This document shows, in pieces, positions 15,483-22,316 of a stretch of 25,857 bases of DNA. Within the stretch, counting starts at the first letter, position 1; the number at the start of each line of letters is the position of its first letter. The notes beneath the pieces were generated by a model, which saw only the letters and a program-made list of their open reading frames with translations, was not told the DNA's origin and made no database searches. The DNA comes from a virus. The position numbers and the translations under genes were made by a program. The stretch covers positions 1 through 25,857 of IMG/VR virus record IMGVR_UViG_3300005613_000371. One strand, given 5' to 3'.

Positions 15483-15524
15483 TATAAGTATCACCAAAGT
15501 TGAAGAAATACAAAATAGTTTCAA
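15483..15524 (-). promoter_or_regulatory. Candidate promoter of the sigma-like gene at 15003
   Basis: Two readings are possible on the minus strand. TTG (15524-15522), 19 nt, CAACTTTG (15502-15495) is a host-type promoter with one mismatch and a short leader to ATG 15479. TTCAA (15504-15500), 8 nt, ATACTTATA (15491-15483) resembles the phage element, but lies only a few bases before the ATG. The upstream element overlaps the degenerate end of the repeat array. Confidence 0.45.
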
Positions 15525-15537
15525 TATGGTGAATTTT

Positions 15538-15606
15538 ACCATAGTAATTTTTACTATACTACTATGGTAATTTTTACTATACTACTATGGTAATTTTTAC
15601 TATACT
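15538..15606. repeat. Three 23-bp direct repeats (iteron-like)
   Basis: Three head-to-tail copies at 15538-15560, 15561-15583 and 15584-15606. Copies 2 and 3 are identical; copy 1 differs at two positions. Each has a core ATGGTAATTTTTACTAT (ATAGTAATTTTTACTAT in copy 1), which is itself an inverted repeat (ATAGTAA, 3 nt, TTACTAT). A degenerate copy lies at about 15523-15545. They sit upstream of an initiator-like gene. Confidence 0.9.
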
Positions 15607-15611
15607 CAATA

Positions 15612-15644
15612 ATAAGATTATTAAATAAGATTATTAAATAAGAA
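15612..15644. repeat. Two 13-bp AT-rich direct repeats with a partial third
   Basis: ATAAGATTATTAA occurs at 15612-15624 and 15625-15637, and ATAAGA begins a third at 15638. The repeats lie next to the 23-bp array. Such AT-rich tandem 13-mers are known in origins as melting elements. Confidence 0.85.
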
Positions 15645-15713
15645 TAAAAATAATATAAAATAATATAGTAATTTATTATAATAACGCGCGCAAGAAAAAT
15701 ATTTTTTTAATCA

Positions 15714-15745
15714 TTTGATAATTTTTTATATTTTTCATATATTTA
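15714..15745 (+). promoter_or_regulatory. Host-type promoter of the helix-turn-helix gene
   Basis: TTTG (15714-15717), 20 nt, TATATTTA (15738-15745), one mismatch from TAnnTTTG. The ATG at 15781 is about 36 nt downstream and is preceded by an A-rich leader. Confidence 0.65.
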
Positions 15746-15780
15746 TAATTAAACAATAAAAAAATTAAAAACTCAAAGAA

Positions 15781-16344
15781 ATGAAAAAAGAAGAATTTAT
15801 TAAAATCCAATTAGATTTATTGAATAGAAAAGATATTACTCCAACAGAAAAATTAGTAATAGCTTATCTCAAATCACTACAATCAAATAATAATTATCAT
15901 TATGCTGGTGTTCCATCATTAGCAGAATGTTTGGGAATGAAAAAAGATAACTTAAATAAAGTAATCACCAAATTAGAAGATAAAAAGATTATATTCAAAT
16001 CATCTGATAAAAAATATATCCAAAAAAGATATAATCAAAGAATGGCTATTGTATTAGTTGATAATAATAATCCTTATCCAACGAATAATACACCAAAGGT
16101 TAAATCTAATAAAGAAAAAACTAAAAGTAATACCAATACACCAAAGGAAGAAAAAGAATTCGTTAGAGAGGAAATTTCATATAAATTATTTGGTAAAGAA
16201 TTATCTATACCAAAATATATGAAAGAAGATTTTGAAAAATATATACTCAACAGAAATACTATACTCAAACAGGCTTTAAGAAAAAGTGATGTAATCAGAG
16301 AAGATTACTTAAATGAAAAAATTGAAGAAATTAAAAATAGATAA
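15781..16344 (+). CDS. Helix-turn-helix protein, probable replication initiator-like
   Basis: This 187-residue protein is one of two genes on the plus strand. Residues 15-75 form a winged helix-turn-helix (ITPTEKLVIAYLKSL, then VPSLAECLGMKKDNLNKVITKLEDKKII) of the HTH_36 type found in phage and plasmid replication initiators. A low-complexity linker rich in Asn, Thr, Lys and Pro (about 95-125) leads to a short helical C-terminal domain (ELSIPKYMKEDFEKYILNR, then a basic end). This domain plan (DNA binding, linker, helicase-loader contact) resembles O-like initiators. It lies directly next to a repeat array that may be its binding site. A transcription repressor is the alternative. Confidence 0.7.
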   Translation: MKKEEFIKIQLDLLNRKDITPTEKLVIAYLKSLQSNNNYHYAGVPSLAECLGMKKDNLNKVITKLEDKKIIFKSSDKKYIQKRYNQRMAIVLVDNNNPYPTNNTPKVKSNKEKTKSNTNTPKEEKEFVREEISYKLFGKELSIPKYMKEDFEKYILNRNTILKQALRKSDVIREDYLNEKIEEIKNR

Positions 16345-16443
16345 AAATACTATTGATTAAACCAAAATAATTTTATATCATTATATTAGTTTGTTGTTGT
16401 AAAAAGTTTAATATAAATTTTTATTATACTTTTCTTTGAGGTC

Positions 16444-16483
16444 AAAAAGTGGGATTGATAGATGTTAGGTCAATCCCCTTTTT
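16444..16483. terminator. Bidirectional intrinsic terminator between convergent genes
   Basis: A stem GGGATTGA/TCAATCCC (16451-16458 and 16470-16477) is flanked by AAAAA on the left and TTTTT on the right, so each strand has a T-run after the hairpin. It ends the plus-strand helix-turn-helix gene and the minus-strand holin unit. The rest of the gene-free stretch 16345-16485 is AT-rich with nothing else evident. Confidence 0.85.
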
Positions 16484-16485
16484 AT

Positions 16486-16548
16486 TTATAGATATTTAAT
16501 TAAAAATATCAAAGACACCACAGCACAAGTTATTCCAACTATCATCAT
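16486..16548 (-). CDS. 20-residue hydrophobic ORF after the holin
   Basis: ATG at 16548 overlaps the TGA of the holin (ATGA) and the frame ends with TAA at 16486. The peptide (MMIVGITCAVVSLIFLIKYL) is one membrane-spanning stretch with one Cys and a Lys near its end. Such coupled mini-ORFs after holins can encode holin regulators or spanin-like parts, but at this length a chance frame is possible. Confidence 0.3.
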   Translation of the reverse strand: MMIVGITCAVVSLIFLIKYL

Positions 16549-16976
16549 TTCTTTAATTCAGTTATATCTTTTTTTATTCCCTTCAATCCTGTTATAAGAT
16601 TTTTGATTATTTCAATAATAGATTTATTACCCATCTTCATTGAGTTTTCATTTATTGATACACTCTCAATAAATACCGCAATCACACATACCATTTTTGA
16701 TAGGAAATATTCAATCTGGAATAGTTTCTCACCAAAGACATACTTATCCATCAAAAAAGAAATTAAGATTGCCACAGAGTAAAAAATAATCTTTGGTATA
16801 ATATTAAAAAGTTTATGTGATTTGAAACTCTTCTTACCATCAATTTTAATACAAGTCCAAATACCTGTAATAGTATCTAAAAAAACCATCGCTACCATAA
16901 TAAGTATTAAGGGTTTGATTGGTAAAATAAGAGTGCAAAACGCTGTTAAAAATAGTGTGATGTTTTTCATAATCAT
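16545..16976 (-). CDS. Holin
   Basis: This 143-residue membrane protein has about four hydrophobic segments: 4-18 (ITLFLTAFCTLILP), 21-40 (LILIMVAMVFLDTITGIWTC), a segment near 58-75 (IIPKIIFYSVAILISFL) and one near 92-105 (MVCVIAVFIESVS). The LDTITGIW and ESVSINENSMKMG motifs match the phage holin family 4 (TcdE/Cph1-like). It forms pores in the inner membrane at lysis time. The ATG directly follows the stop of the connector gene. An endolysin was not seen in this window. A charged C-terminus (KGIKKDITELKK) faces the cytoplasm in the family. Confidence 0.8.
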   Translation of the reverse strand: MIMKNITLFLTAFCTLILPIKPLILIMVAMVFLDTITGIWTCIKIDGKKSFKSHKLFNIIPKIIFYSVAILISFLMDKYVFGEKLFQIEYFLSKMVCVIAVFIESVSINENSMKMGNKSIIEIIKNLITGLKGIKKDITELKK

Positions 16977-17534
16977 TTAGTTTGAAGGTCCGTAATATTT
17001 CTTATATAATCTCCAATCAATATCTTCATCTAATACAATGTCGTTGTCGTATCTTGTTTCCAATGTTGGTGTAATGTTTTCAATATTATCTGTATCGTTA
17101 TATAGAGGGAATAATTTACTATTCTTACAAAGAAATTCCACCACGCGTTCGTCAAAATAATTTGCCTTCGCTACTAAATCTTCTTTTAAGTATTTCAAAG
17201 ATGGTAAATCAATAGGGTCAGAATAGTCGCCTCTTAACTTCTGTGCTCCTTTCGCTGTAATCTTCATAGTTCCATATACCAAAGCTTCTGATGCCGCTCT
17301 ATATGCAATCCCTCTCTTTAATAATAATACCAATTCTTCTTCATCACTATTAAGAGTTTGTGCTATAAACTTAGCCTTCAAATCTTCATATAAAGGTCTT
17401 CCAACTAATTCTCTTGTATTGATTAGCTCAATTACCTCCAATTGAGGAATTATCTCACTAACATCCATATTAGCGGATATTGGTGTGAATTGTTTTAGAT
17501 AATATTCTGTTACAAATGATGTGAAATTTGCCAT
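16977..17534 (-). CDS. Head-tail connector/adaptor-like protein
   Basis: This 185-residue, largely helical protein follows the portal by 6 nt. The middle (NSDEEELVLLLKRGIAYRAASEALVYG) and the early VIELINTRELVGRPLYEDL stretch match a family of small proteins next to portals in Bacteroidota phages; I associate it with head-tail connectors (the DUF6712 type), from memory. It has no enzyme motif. The C-terminal 40 residues are acidic and probably extended. Position between the portal and the holin supports a structural role at the head-tail junction. Confidence 0.6.
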   Translation of the reverse strand: MANFTSFVTEYYLKQFTPISANMDVSEIIPQLEVIELINTRELVGRPLYEDLKAKFIAQTLNSDEEELVLLLKRGIAYRAASEALVYGTMKITAKGAQKLRGDYSDPIDLPSLKYLKEDLVAKANYFDERVVEFLCKNSKLFPLYNDTDNIENITPTLETRYDNDIVLDEDIDWRLYKKYYGPSN

Positions 17535-17540
17535 AGTATT

Positions 17541-18737
17541 TTAGTTTTGTGTAGTGTTATTTTTGTTTAATTCCAAAGGTTTGATACGGAAGTTTATTCC
17601 ATCCAATCCAGCTGTTGAGAATAACTTATTTATTATCCTATTCAAAAATTGTTGGTTTGGTCTAATTACGAATTTATCAAATGCTTCAATCTGTGTTTCA
17701 AAATCAGCTGTCCCTAATTTACCTGGTATAGATATCCCAAATAATTCAGGTGTTGTAACCCTCGCACCTGTTAAAATCTTTGATTGAATTTGGTCTGCTA
17801 ACACTGTGTATTGTTTATCAAGGTTAGATGTTTGTATTGGTTCAACTTCTGGAGCTAATTCCTTACCATCAGAAAACATTGTAATAGCTTTACCACTATT
17901 CTTAACTCCACCAAACGATTGTTTTAACCCTCTGACGATGTCATCTCTTTCTTCCAATGTCTTCGGTTTCCTAAAAAATCTTATGATAACAGATGGGTTA
18001 AAACCATTCTCTAAAAGTGATTTATAGAATAACCCTGTTTGTCCTTCAAGCTGTATCCAATTACATGATGCCAAATACGATGGTTCCCAATAATATTCGT
18101 TTGAAATCATTTGTGTCCCTAAATATAAAAGTTGTCTATGGTTTTCCTTATTCGTAACATCAAATGTCGCCATATGGACTGGGTCTTCTCTTCTATTACT
18201 CCAATCTCTTTTGTAGTAATAACAATCAACATCACCATCTTCAAACTTACCACTTCTAATATGTTTTGGACTAATTCTTGTAAATTTAACAACCTTTGAG
18301 AAATCTAAACTCCAAATCACTTCAATAGCAATACTACCATATAATTCCAAATCCTTTGCCAAATCTCTTACAAAGTCCTCAATATCTCTTCTACCATCAA
18401 CATACTCAATAAGTTTATATAGGTTAAGTTTTTGTTCATCTGTAAGGTTTGTATCATCCAATTCAAAACCATCACCAGCAACGATTAAACTCTTAGCGTC
18501 AATAATAGCCTGATGAGTTGGTGATGTATTGTATAAGTTTTGTAGGTATTCAGGGTATTGTTCCCCTTCATCCGTAACATACTCTACCCATTCTCTATTT
18601 TGTTGCTCCTTAATAATTGGTAAAGAGTTTTCCATCTTTAAGTTGAATATTGTATCAACAGCATCACCACCATTTGATGTTGGTAATTCAGGTGTAGTTT
18701 CAACCTTATTATTCTTATTAAAATTAAATATTCCCAT
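17541..18737 (-). CDS. Portal protein
   Basis: This 398-residue protein builds the ring through which DNA enters and leaves the capsid. Typical features are a disordered N-terminus, NTSPTHQAIIDAKSLIVAGDG (about 69-89), a helix with DFVRDLAKDLELYGSIAIEVIW, a beta region (FTRISPKHIRSG, YYYKRDW), then a C-terminal helical part with the conserved ITGARVTTPELFGIS and FDKFVIRPNQQFLNRI. The length is close to that of HK97/SPP1-type portals, a bit short. It is flanked by the small beta-rich protein upstream (7 nt) and the connector downstream (6 nt). Confidence 0.88.
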   Translation of the reverse strand: MGIFNFNKNNKVETTPELPTSNGGDAVDTIFNLKMENSLPIIKEQQNREWVEYVTDEGEQYPEYLQNLYNTSPTHQAIIDAKSLIVAGDGFELDDTNLTDEQKLNLYKLIEYVDGRRDIEDFVRDLAKDLELYGSIAIEVIWSLDFSKVVKFTRISPKHIRSGKFEDGDVDCYYYKRDWSNRREDPVHMATFDVTNKENHRQLLYLGTQMISNEYYWEPSYLASCNWIQLEGQTGLFYKSLLENGFNPSVIIRFFRKPKTLEERDDIVRGLKQSFGGVKNSGKAITMFSDGKELAPEVEPIQTSNLDKQYTVLADQIQSKILTGARVTTPELFGISIPGKLGTADFETQIEAFDKFVIRPNQQFLNRIINKLFSTAGLDGINFRIKPLELNKNNTTQN

Positions 18738-18744
18738 TTCTTAA

Positions 18745-19149
18745 TTATTTATATATGTCATTTATTCTGGCATCATTACCTCTAACTTGTAATCTACCCT
18801 CTTCTAATATTTTTCCTGTTGTGTATTGTATATCCAATGTATCGGCACTAAAAGGTGTATCACTTTCATATACCTTATATCTCCATTCACTTGTATTACC
18901 TGTTAGATAAATCTTACCATCCAATAAATCATTTGGGTTTGTATTATTATAAAATTCTTGTATTCTAAAATAATTGTATCTTTCAGGTATATCAGACAAA
19001 TCATCCGCTGTAAATTTTACCGATTGTTGTGTCCCTTCATTCTCAACTACGAATAAATAATAATTGGGCACATTTAATAAGTAATACTCACTCTTTTCTG
19101 TTAAAGTAAGGACTACATTATTAGTTTTCTGTTTATCTAATCTTATCAT
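18745..19149 (-). CDS. Small beta-rich structural protein upstream of the portal
   Basis: This 134-residue protein starts with MIRLDKQKTNNVVLTLTEKS and is made of alternating strands (YYLLNVPNYYLFVVEN, KIYLTGNTSEWRYKVYE), ending in EEGRLQVRGNDARINDIYK. Small proteins of this type, with a membrane-free beta sandwich and the final GRLxVxG motif, are common near capsid and portal genes of Bacteroidota phages, but the function is not known to me. It begins a unit (after the strong terminator at 19502-19533 and a divergent promoter region) that continues with the portal, connector and holin. Confidence 0.65.
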   Translation of the reverse strand: MIRLDKQKTNNVVLTLTEKSEYYLLNVPNYYLFVVENEGTQQSVKFTADDLSDIPERYNYFRIQEFYNNTNPNDLLDGKIYLTGNTSEWRYKVYESDTPFSADTLDIQYTTGKILEEGRLQVRGNDARINDIYK

Positions 19150-19184
19150 CTCTTTTTTTATAAAATATATAATTGGTAAATTTT

Positions 19185-19208
19185 GTTTATATAATTTGGC
19201 CGATTGAA
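19185..19208 (-). promoter_or_regulatory. Candidate promoter of the portal unit
   Basis: Minus strand TTCAA (19208-19204), 8 nt, ATTATATAA (19195-19187), a loose match to the TTCAA, 8 nt, ATATTTATA element. It lies 36 nt or more before the ATG at 19149 and overlaps the divergent plus-strand promoter. Confidence 0.3.
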
Positions 19209-19226
19209 ATAAAGTTAGTATCTTGG
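19195..19226 (+). promoter_or_regulatory. Host-type promoter of the 85-residue gene
   Basis: TTTG (19195-19198), 20 nt, TATCTTGG (19219-19226), one mismatch from TAnnTTTG. The ATG at 19246 is 20 nt downstream. Confidence 0.55.
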
Positions 19227-19245
19227 TTGTATAAATATTTGAGTT

Positions 19246-19503
19246 ATGGAAGAGAGAAGATTAAAAATCATTGAGAAGATTAAAAGAGTTAAAAATTTTT
19301 ATGATGGTTATATTGAAGAATTGGAAGAGATGTATGACAATGGTGAAGAAGATGTAATCATTGATATTGAAGAAACCCAAGAAAAGTTAAGATACATTGA
19401 ATACGACATTCAACACTTATCTGATGAGGTATTTAAGAAGATAAATTTGGATATATTTGAAGATATATATAAAGATTATGATGAAGAGGGTTATTTAATA
19501 TAA
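19246..19503 (+). CDS. Small acidic coiled-coil protein on the plus strand
   Basis: This 85-residue protein is highly charged and helical (LKIIEKIKRVKNFYDGYIEE, EETQEKLRYIEYDIQHLSDEV) and probably forms a coiled coil. It is on the plus strand inside the minus-strand structural block, with its own host-type promoter and a terminator directly after its stop. That makes it a self-contained unit, like a moron gene. The function is unknown; an early regulator or a host-interaction protein fits the setting. No transmembrane segment or enzyme motif is present. Confidence 0.7.
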   Translation: MEERRLKIIEKIKRVKNFYDGYIEELEEMYDNGEEDVIIDIEETQEKLRYIEYDIQHLSDEVFKKINLDIFEDIYKDYDEEGYLI

Positions 19504-19533
19504 AAAAAGGGAGGTAAAAAATACCTCCCCTTT
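19502..19533. terminator. Strong terminator between the tail tube gene and the plus-strand gene
   Basis: GGGAGGTA (19509-19516), five A, TACCTCCC (19522-19529). On the minus strand it is followed by seven T; on the plus strand by CTTT. It ends the tail tube transcript and probably the plus-strand one. Confidence 0.88.
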
Positions 19534-19556
19534 AATAAAACTATATAGAGGGATAA

Positions 19557-20093
19557 TTACGGTGCTGGTATCAACAACGCTGGAATGATTGTGTTATCCA
19601 CCTCTGGTGCGTTATCCGCTTCTTCTGATGTGAAAGTTAAGTTATAAGAGTTAGCATCTCCTTTAGCTACTCCTGAACCACCTGCTACTTCTGTTAAGTA
19701 AGCTCCACTATCTTTACCAAATAACCAATATAAACCATTACTATCTAAAACGATGATAGCCAATTGTTTTTGACCAGCCGCTAATTCTCTGATAGCCTCA
19801 GCTTTCGTTTTATCTCTTCTGTGTAAAATTAAATTTACTGATTGGTTAAAGAATGTTGAACCATTCTCAATATTCACATTTATTGTTTCTTCGTAAGACG
19901 AAGTATTTCTATTAAACTGGTATTCCCAAAACTGAGAAGTTGTTGCCATAGTGATAGCTGTTACTTCTGATGAAGCTTCAACATAACTCTCAATATTACA
20001 CCAATCTGTAATATAGATTTTTTCAACACCTCCAGAGTTTAAATCACAAGATTTTACAATCCCACCAGTTATTAAACTACAATTACAAGCCAT
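19557..20093 (-). CDS. Probable major tail tube protein
   Basis: This 178-residue protein starts MACNCSLITGGIVKSC; Cys residues at 3, 5, 16 and 31 are a notable feature. The body is beta-rich with a helical insert (RRDKTKAEAIRELAAGQKQ), then LAIIVLDSNGLYWLFGKDSG, and it ends in GVAKGDANSYNLTFTSEEADNAPEV. The pattern GxAxxDxNxYxLTFTxxE near the C-terminus is typical of tail tube proteins in Bacteroidota phages. It follows the capsid gene after a 95-nt gap containing a hairpin. Its A-rich leader (AATAATACTTAAATAAAAAC) resembles that of the capsid gene, consistent with high expression. Confidence 0.7.
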   Translation of the reverse strand: MACNCSLITGGIVKSCDLNSGGVEKIYITDWCNIESYVEASSEVTAITMATTSQFWEYQFNRNTSSYEETINVNIENGSTFFNQSVNLILHRRDKTKAEAIRELAAGQKQLAIIVLDSNGLYWLFGKDSGAYLTEVAGGSGVAKGDANSYNLTFTSEEADNAPEVDNTIIPALLIPAP

Positions 20094-20140
20094 TTTTTTA
20101 TGTTTTTATTTAAGTATTATTTTTTATTTTAGTTGGTTAA

Positions 20141-20157
20141 GGGAGGTGTTTCCTCCC
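20141..20157 (-). terminator. Hairpin between the capsid and tail tube genes
   Basis: GGGAGG (20141-20146), five-base loop, CCTCCC (20152-20157). On the minus strand only a short TTAACC follows, so this is a weak or partial terminator, perhaps an attenuator or an mRNA-protecting stem. Confidence 0.5.
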
Positions 20158-20188
20158 CTCACCTATTCACATTTACATATAGATAATC

Positions 20189-21112
20189 TTATGCGTAATA
20201 AACGATTTCTGAACCATAGATAAAATCAACCCCAAATTTGAAATCAGAAACAAAACGAACTGTTCTAGCTCCTGAGATATTTCTTTGTGGTAAAATTGTA
20301 GCCTCACCCATATCAGACATTAAGTCAGTCAATAATAATAAGTTATCTTGAACTGATGCTACGATTTTATCATCACCTAAACCTGGTGCTACGATGATTT
20401 TAACTCCTAAGAATTCTAAATCTCTGTGGTTTTGCATGTAATACATCTCAGCTGATGCTGACGCTAAAGCTTGTCTGTAAAAACCAGCTGTTTTAGTGTT
20501 GATGTAGATAGCTAATCTTTCGTTATCTTTAACTGTTGCTGGGATAGCGTCATATACTTTATTCATCTCAGAGATGATGTTTGATGCTGATAATGTAGTA
20601 GCTGTCAAAGCGATTACATCACCATCAGCCGCTAACTTATCTTGTAATCCTTCAGCACAAGTGAAGTTAGATGCAACTGTAGCTCCACTTCCTTGCCATA
20701 CGATATATTCTAAATCGTTAGATACTTTCTTAGCTACTTCTTGAACTAAATAAGCTTCAACTGTGTCTGGCATCACTTGGTCTGAATTAGACCCAGCTCT
20801 TAATAAATCAGATAAATAATTTCGTTCAAAAGTTTGAGCACACCACTCAAGCCCGATATTTACATCACATACTTCAACTGTTTTTTGTGATAATTCTCCT
20901 TCTCCTGTTGGTGAGAATGAACAAGTTCCATCTTGTAAAATTGACCCTAAATTTAATTGAGCAATTTTAGCTTTTGATTTAACATCAGGGATTAAACGGA
21001 AACTTTCTTTTGATACCCCTTTTAATAATGCCTCGCTGTAAAAACCTTCTAAATCTTTTCCTGCGAATATTGTATTATCTACAAATGATAATTTGAAATT
21101 TGAATTTTTCAT
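20189..21112 (-). CDS. Major capsid protein (HK97 fold)
   Basis: This 307-residue protein forms the icosahedral shell. N-terminal MKNSNFKLSFVDNTIF and the stretch EVCDVNIGLEWCAQTFERNYLSDLL lead to a helical spine (VEAYLVQEVAKKVSNDLEYIVWQG, about 118-141). A P-domain and A-domain pattern follows (YINTKTAGFYRQALA, VKIIVAPGLGDDKIV), and the end has RTVRFVSDFKFGVDFIYGSEIVYY. These are typical features of the HK97-type fold, and the order protease, scaffold, capsid supports it. It lies 67 nt after the protease gene with an A-rich leader. The length is similar to other capsid proteins that lack a fused scaffold part. Confidence 0.9.
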   Translation of the reverse strand: MKNSNFKLSFVDNTIFAGKDLEGFYSEALLKGVSKESFRLIPDVKSKAKIAQLNLGSILQDGTCSFSPTGEGELSQKTVEVCDVNIGLEWCAQTFERNYLSDLLRAGSNSDQVMPDTVEAYLVQEVAKKVSNDLEYIVWQGSGATVASNFTCAEGLQDKLAADGDVIALTATTLSASNIISEMNKVYDAIPATVKDNERLAIYINTKTAGFYRQALASASAEMYYMQNHRDLEFLGVKIIVAPGLGDDKIVASVQDNLLLLTDLMSDMGEATILPQRNISGARTVRFVSDFKFGVDFIYGSEIVYYA

Positions 21113-21179
21113 AATTTTTATTTTTTTATTTTGTAATTTTTATTATTAAGTATTATTTACTCTTTTATTGTAGATTTTT

Positions 21180-21719
21180 TTATCTAAACTTTCTAATTGT
21201 GTTTATTCTACTTGATAATTCTTCCTCCAATTTGATTTTTCTATCATCAGATTTTTTAGTGATTGTTTCAGCACCTGCCATCTTTGATAACTCCTCAATT
21301 TGAGATTTTAATTCTGTAGCCATCTCTTCACCTTTTTCAGCAAACTTTGTCTCTAACTCTGTTAGTTTATTTACTAATTCAGCGTTTTGTGCTACAAACT
21401 GGTCAAAAAGTGGTTGAACAACTGACATTACTTTTTCTTCAAAAGATAACTCCTCTTCAACTTCTTTAACCTCATCAGTAGTTTCTTCTGACATTTCTTC
21501 TTCAACTACTTCTTCTTCTTTTTCCATGATTTCAACAACTTTTCCTTCAGCGTCTAAAATCACTTTAGCACCACTCTCTAATGTGTGTTCACCTTCTGGT
21601 GCTTTTTCAGTCATTTCTGGGTCTAAAAATAAAGGTGTTCCTACTCCAACTTCTTCTCCATCAAAGTAAATTTCAACACCATCATCTCTTTTCACCATTC
21701 CTAATTTTGTGTTTTCCAT
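21180..21719 (-). CDS. Nested scaffold protein from an internal start
   Basis: The in-frame ATG at 21719 (residue 187, MENTKLGMVKRDDGVEIYF) would give a 179-residue scaffold without the protease domain. The 24 nt before it (rich in A, with AAATAAATAAAAATACAGAA) match the A-rich start regions of this genome, such as the capsid gene's AAAATAAAAATT. The break lies in a linker (LSHNKINKNTE) right after the catalytic domain. This mirrors lambda C and Nu3. It is an inference without expression data. Confidence 0.55.
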   Translation of the reverse strand: MENTKLGMVKRDDGVEIYFDGEEVGVGTPLFLDPEMTEKAPEGEHTLESGAKVILDAEGKVVEIMEKEEEVVEEEMSEETTDEVKEVEEELSFEEKVMSVVQPLFDQFVAQNAELVNKLTELETKFAEKGEEMATELKSQIEELSKMAGAETITKKSDDRKIKLEEELSSRINTIRKFR

Positions 21720-22277
21720 TTCTGTATTTTTATTTATTTTATTATGTGATAATTCTACCAACTCAGCGTCAGCTTTGATTTCTACACTAAATCCTTTTAC
21801 TTCTTCACCTTTAACATACTTGTCCCAAAACTCCTTATCTTCAACCTTAACCGCTCCAAACCAAGTCCCATCTGGTAAGTCAAAACCATACTTTTTAGAT
21901 TTGTCAGGGTTTTCAATCAACCAGTTTTCTTTTAGGTAAGCATTTACCATTTGGTCTGAATGTTGGAAGTTAAATTGGTCGTTGAATTTGTTTTTGTTAA
22001 ACTTTTCAGCGATGAGTTCAATAACCTCTTCATCAAACATAATGTTATACTCATAACCTGTTTTCTCATCTCTTCTATAAATCATCTTATTTGGGATAAG
22101 TAATGGTCCGTATAACAATTGTCTGTCCTTATCGGCTGAGAATTTAATCTCTATTTGTTTTGATAGTTTAATCCAATCTTCCTCTATAGCAGGGAAATCT
22201 ACTAATGACACCATATAAACGCCACTTTCGTCTTCGGGATTTACTTTAATCTTGTATAATGGTATTTTATTCTCCAT
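21180..22277 (-). CDS. XkdF-like prohead protease with C-terminal scaffold
   Basis: This 365-residue protein has an N-terminal protease domain (1-170) of the XkdF type. His106 in FNFQHSD and Ser164 in KGFSVE are the likely catalytic residues of this serine protease family, and WLIENPDKSKKYGFDLPDGTWF is a conserved stretch. From about residue 240 the sequence is acidic (EEEVVEEEMSEETTDEVKEVEEE) and then coiled coil (QNAELVNKLTELETKF), as in scaffold proteins. The C-terminus is basic (SRINTIRKFR) and would bind the capsid protein. The protease cuts the scaffold during head maturation. A second start at 21719 within the gene probably yields the scaffold alone. Confidence 0.85.
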   Translation of the reverse strand: MENKIPLYKIKVNPEDESGVYMVSLVDFPAIEEDWIKLSKQIEIKFSADKDRQLLYGPLLIPNKMIYRRDEKTGYEYNIMFDEEVIELIAEKFNKNKFNDQFNFQHSDQMVNAYLKENWLIENPDKSKKYGFDLPDGTWFGAVKVEDKEFWDKYVKGEEVKGFSVEIKADAELVELSHNKINKNTEMENTKLGMVKRDDGVEIYFDGEEVGVGTPLFLDPEMTEKAPEGEHTLESGAKVILDAEGKVVEIMEKEEEVVEEEMSEETTDEVKEVEEELSFEEKVMSVVQPLFDQFVAQNAELVNKLTELETKFAEKGEEMATELKSQIEELSKMAGAETITKKSDDRKIKLEEELSSRINTIRKFR

Positions 22278-22316
22278 ATCTTAAATTATTATTTAATCGT
22301 TATTTGTAGATTTTTA

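Larger units (their letters stand above)
15523..15760. other. Candidate replication origin or operator region
   Basis: This gene-free stretch joins the 23-bp array, the AT-rich 13-bp repeats, a very AT-rich tract with an isolated GCGCGC-containing island (15684-15690) and the promoter of the helix-turn-helix gene. The layout of iterons, AT-rich melting repeats and an initiator-like gene is the one seen in iteron plasmids and some phages. It could instead be an operator for autoregulation, since both flanking promoters touch it. Confidence 0.5.

Noticed and set aside
15480-15542. Extension of the sigma-like gene to ATG 15542
   Set aside because: It would add 21 hydrophobic residues read from promoter and repeat DNA, and the sigma-like domain begins right after ATG 15479.
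15538-15606. CRISPR-like array
   Set aside because: The 23-bp units follow each other with no spacers and have no Cas genes nearby, so they are tandem direct repeats.
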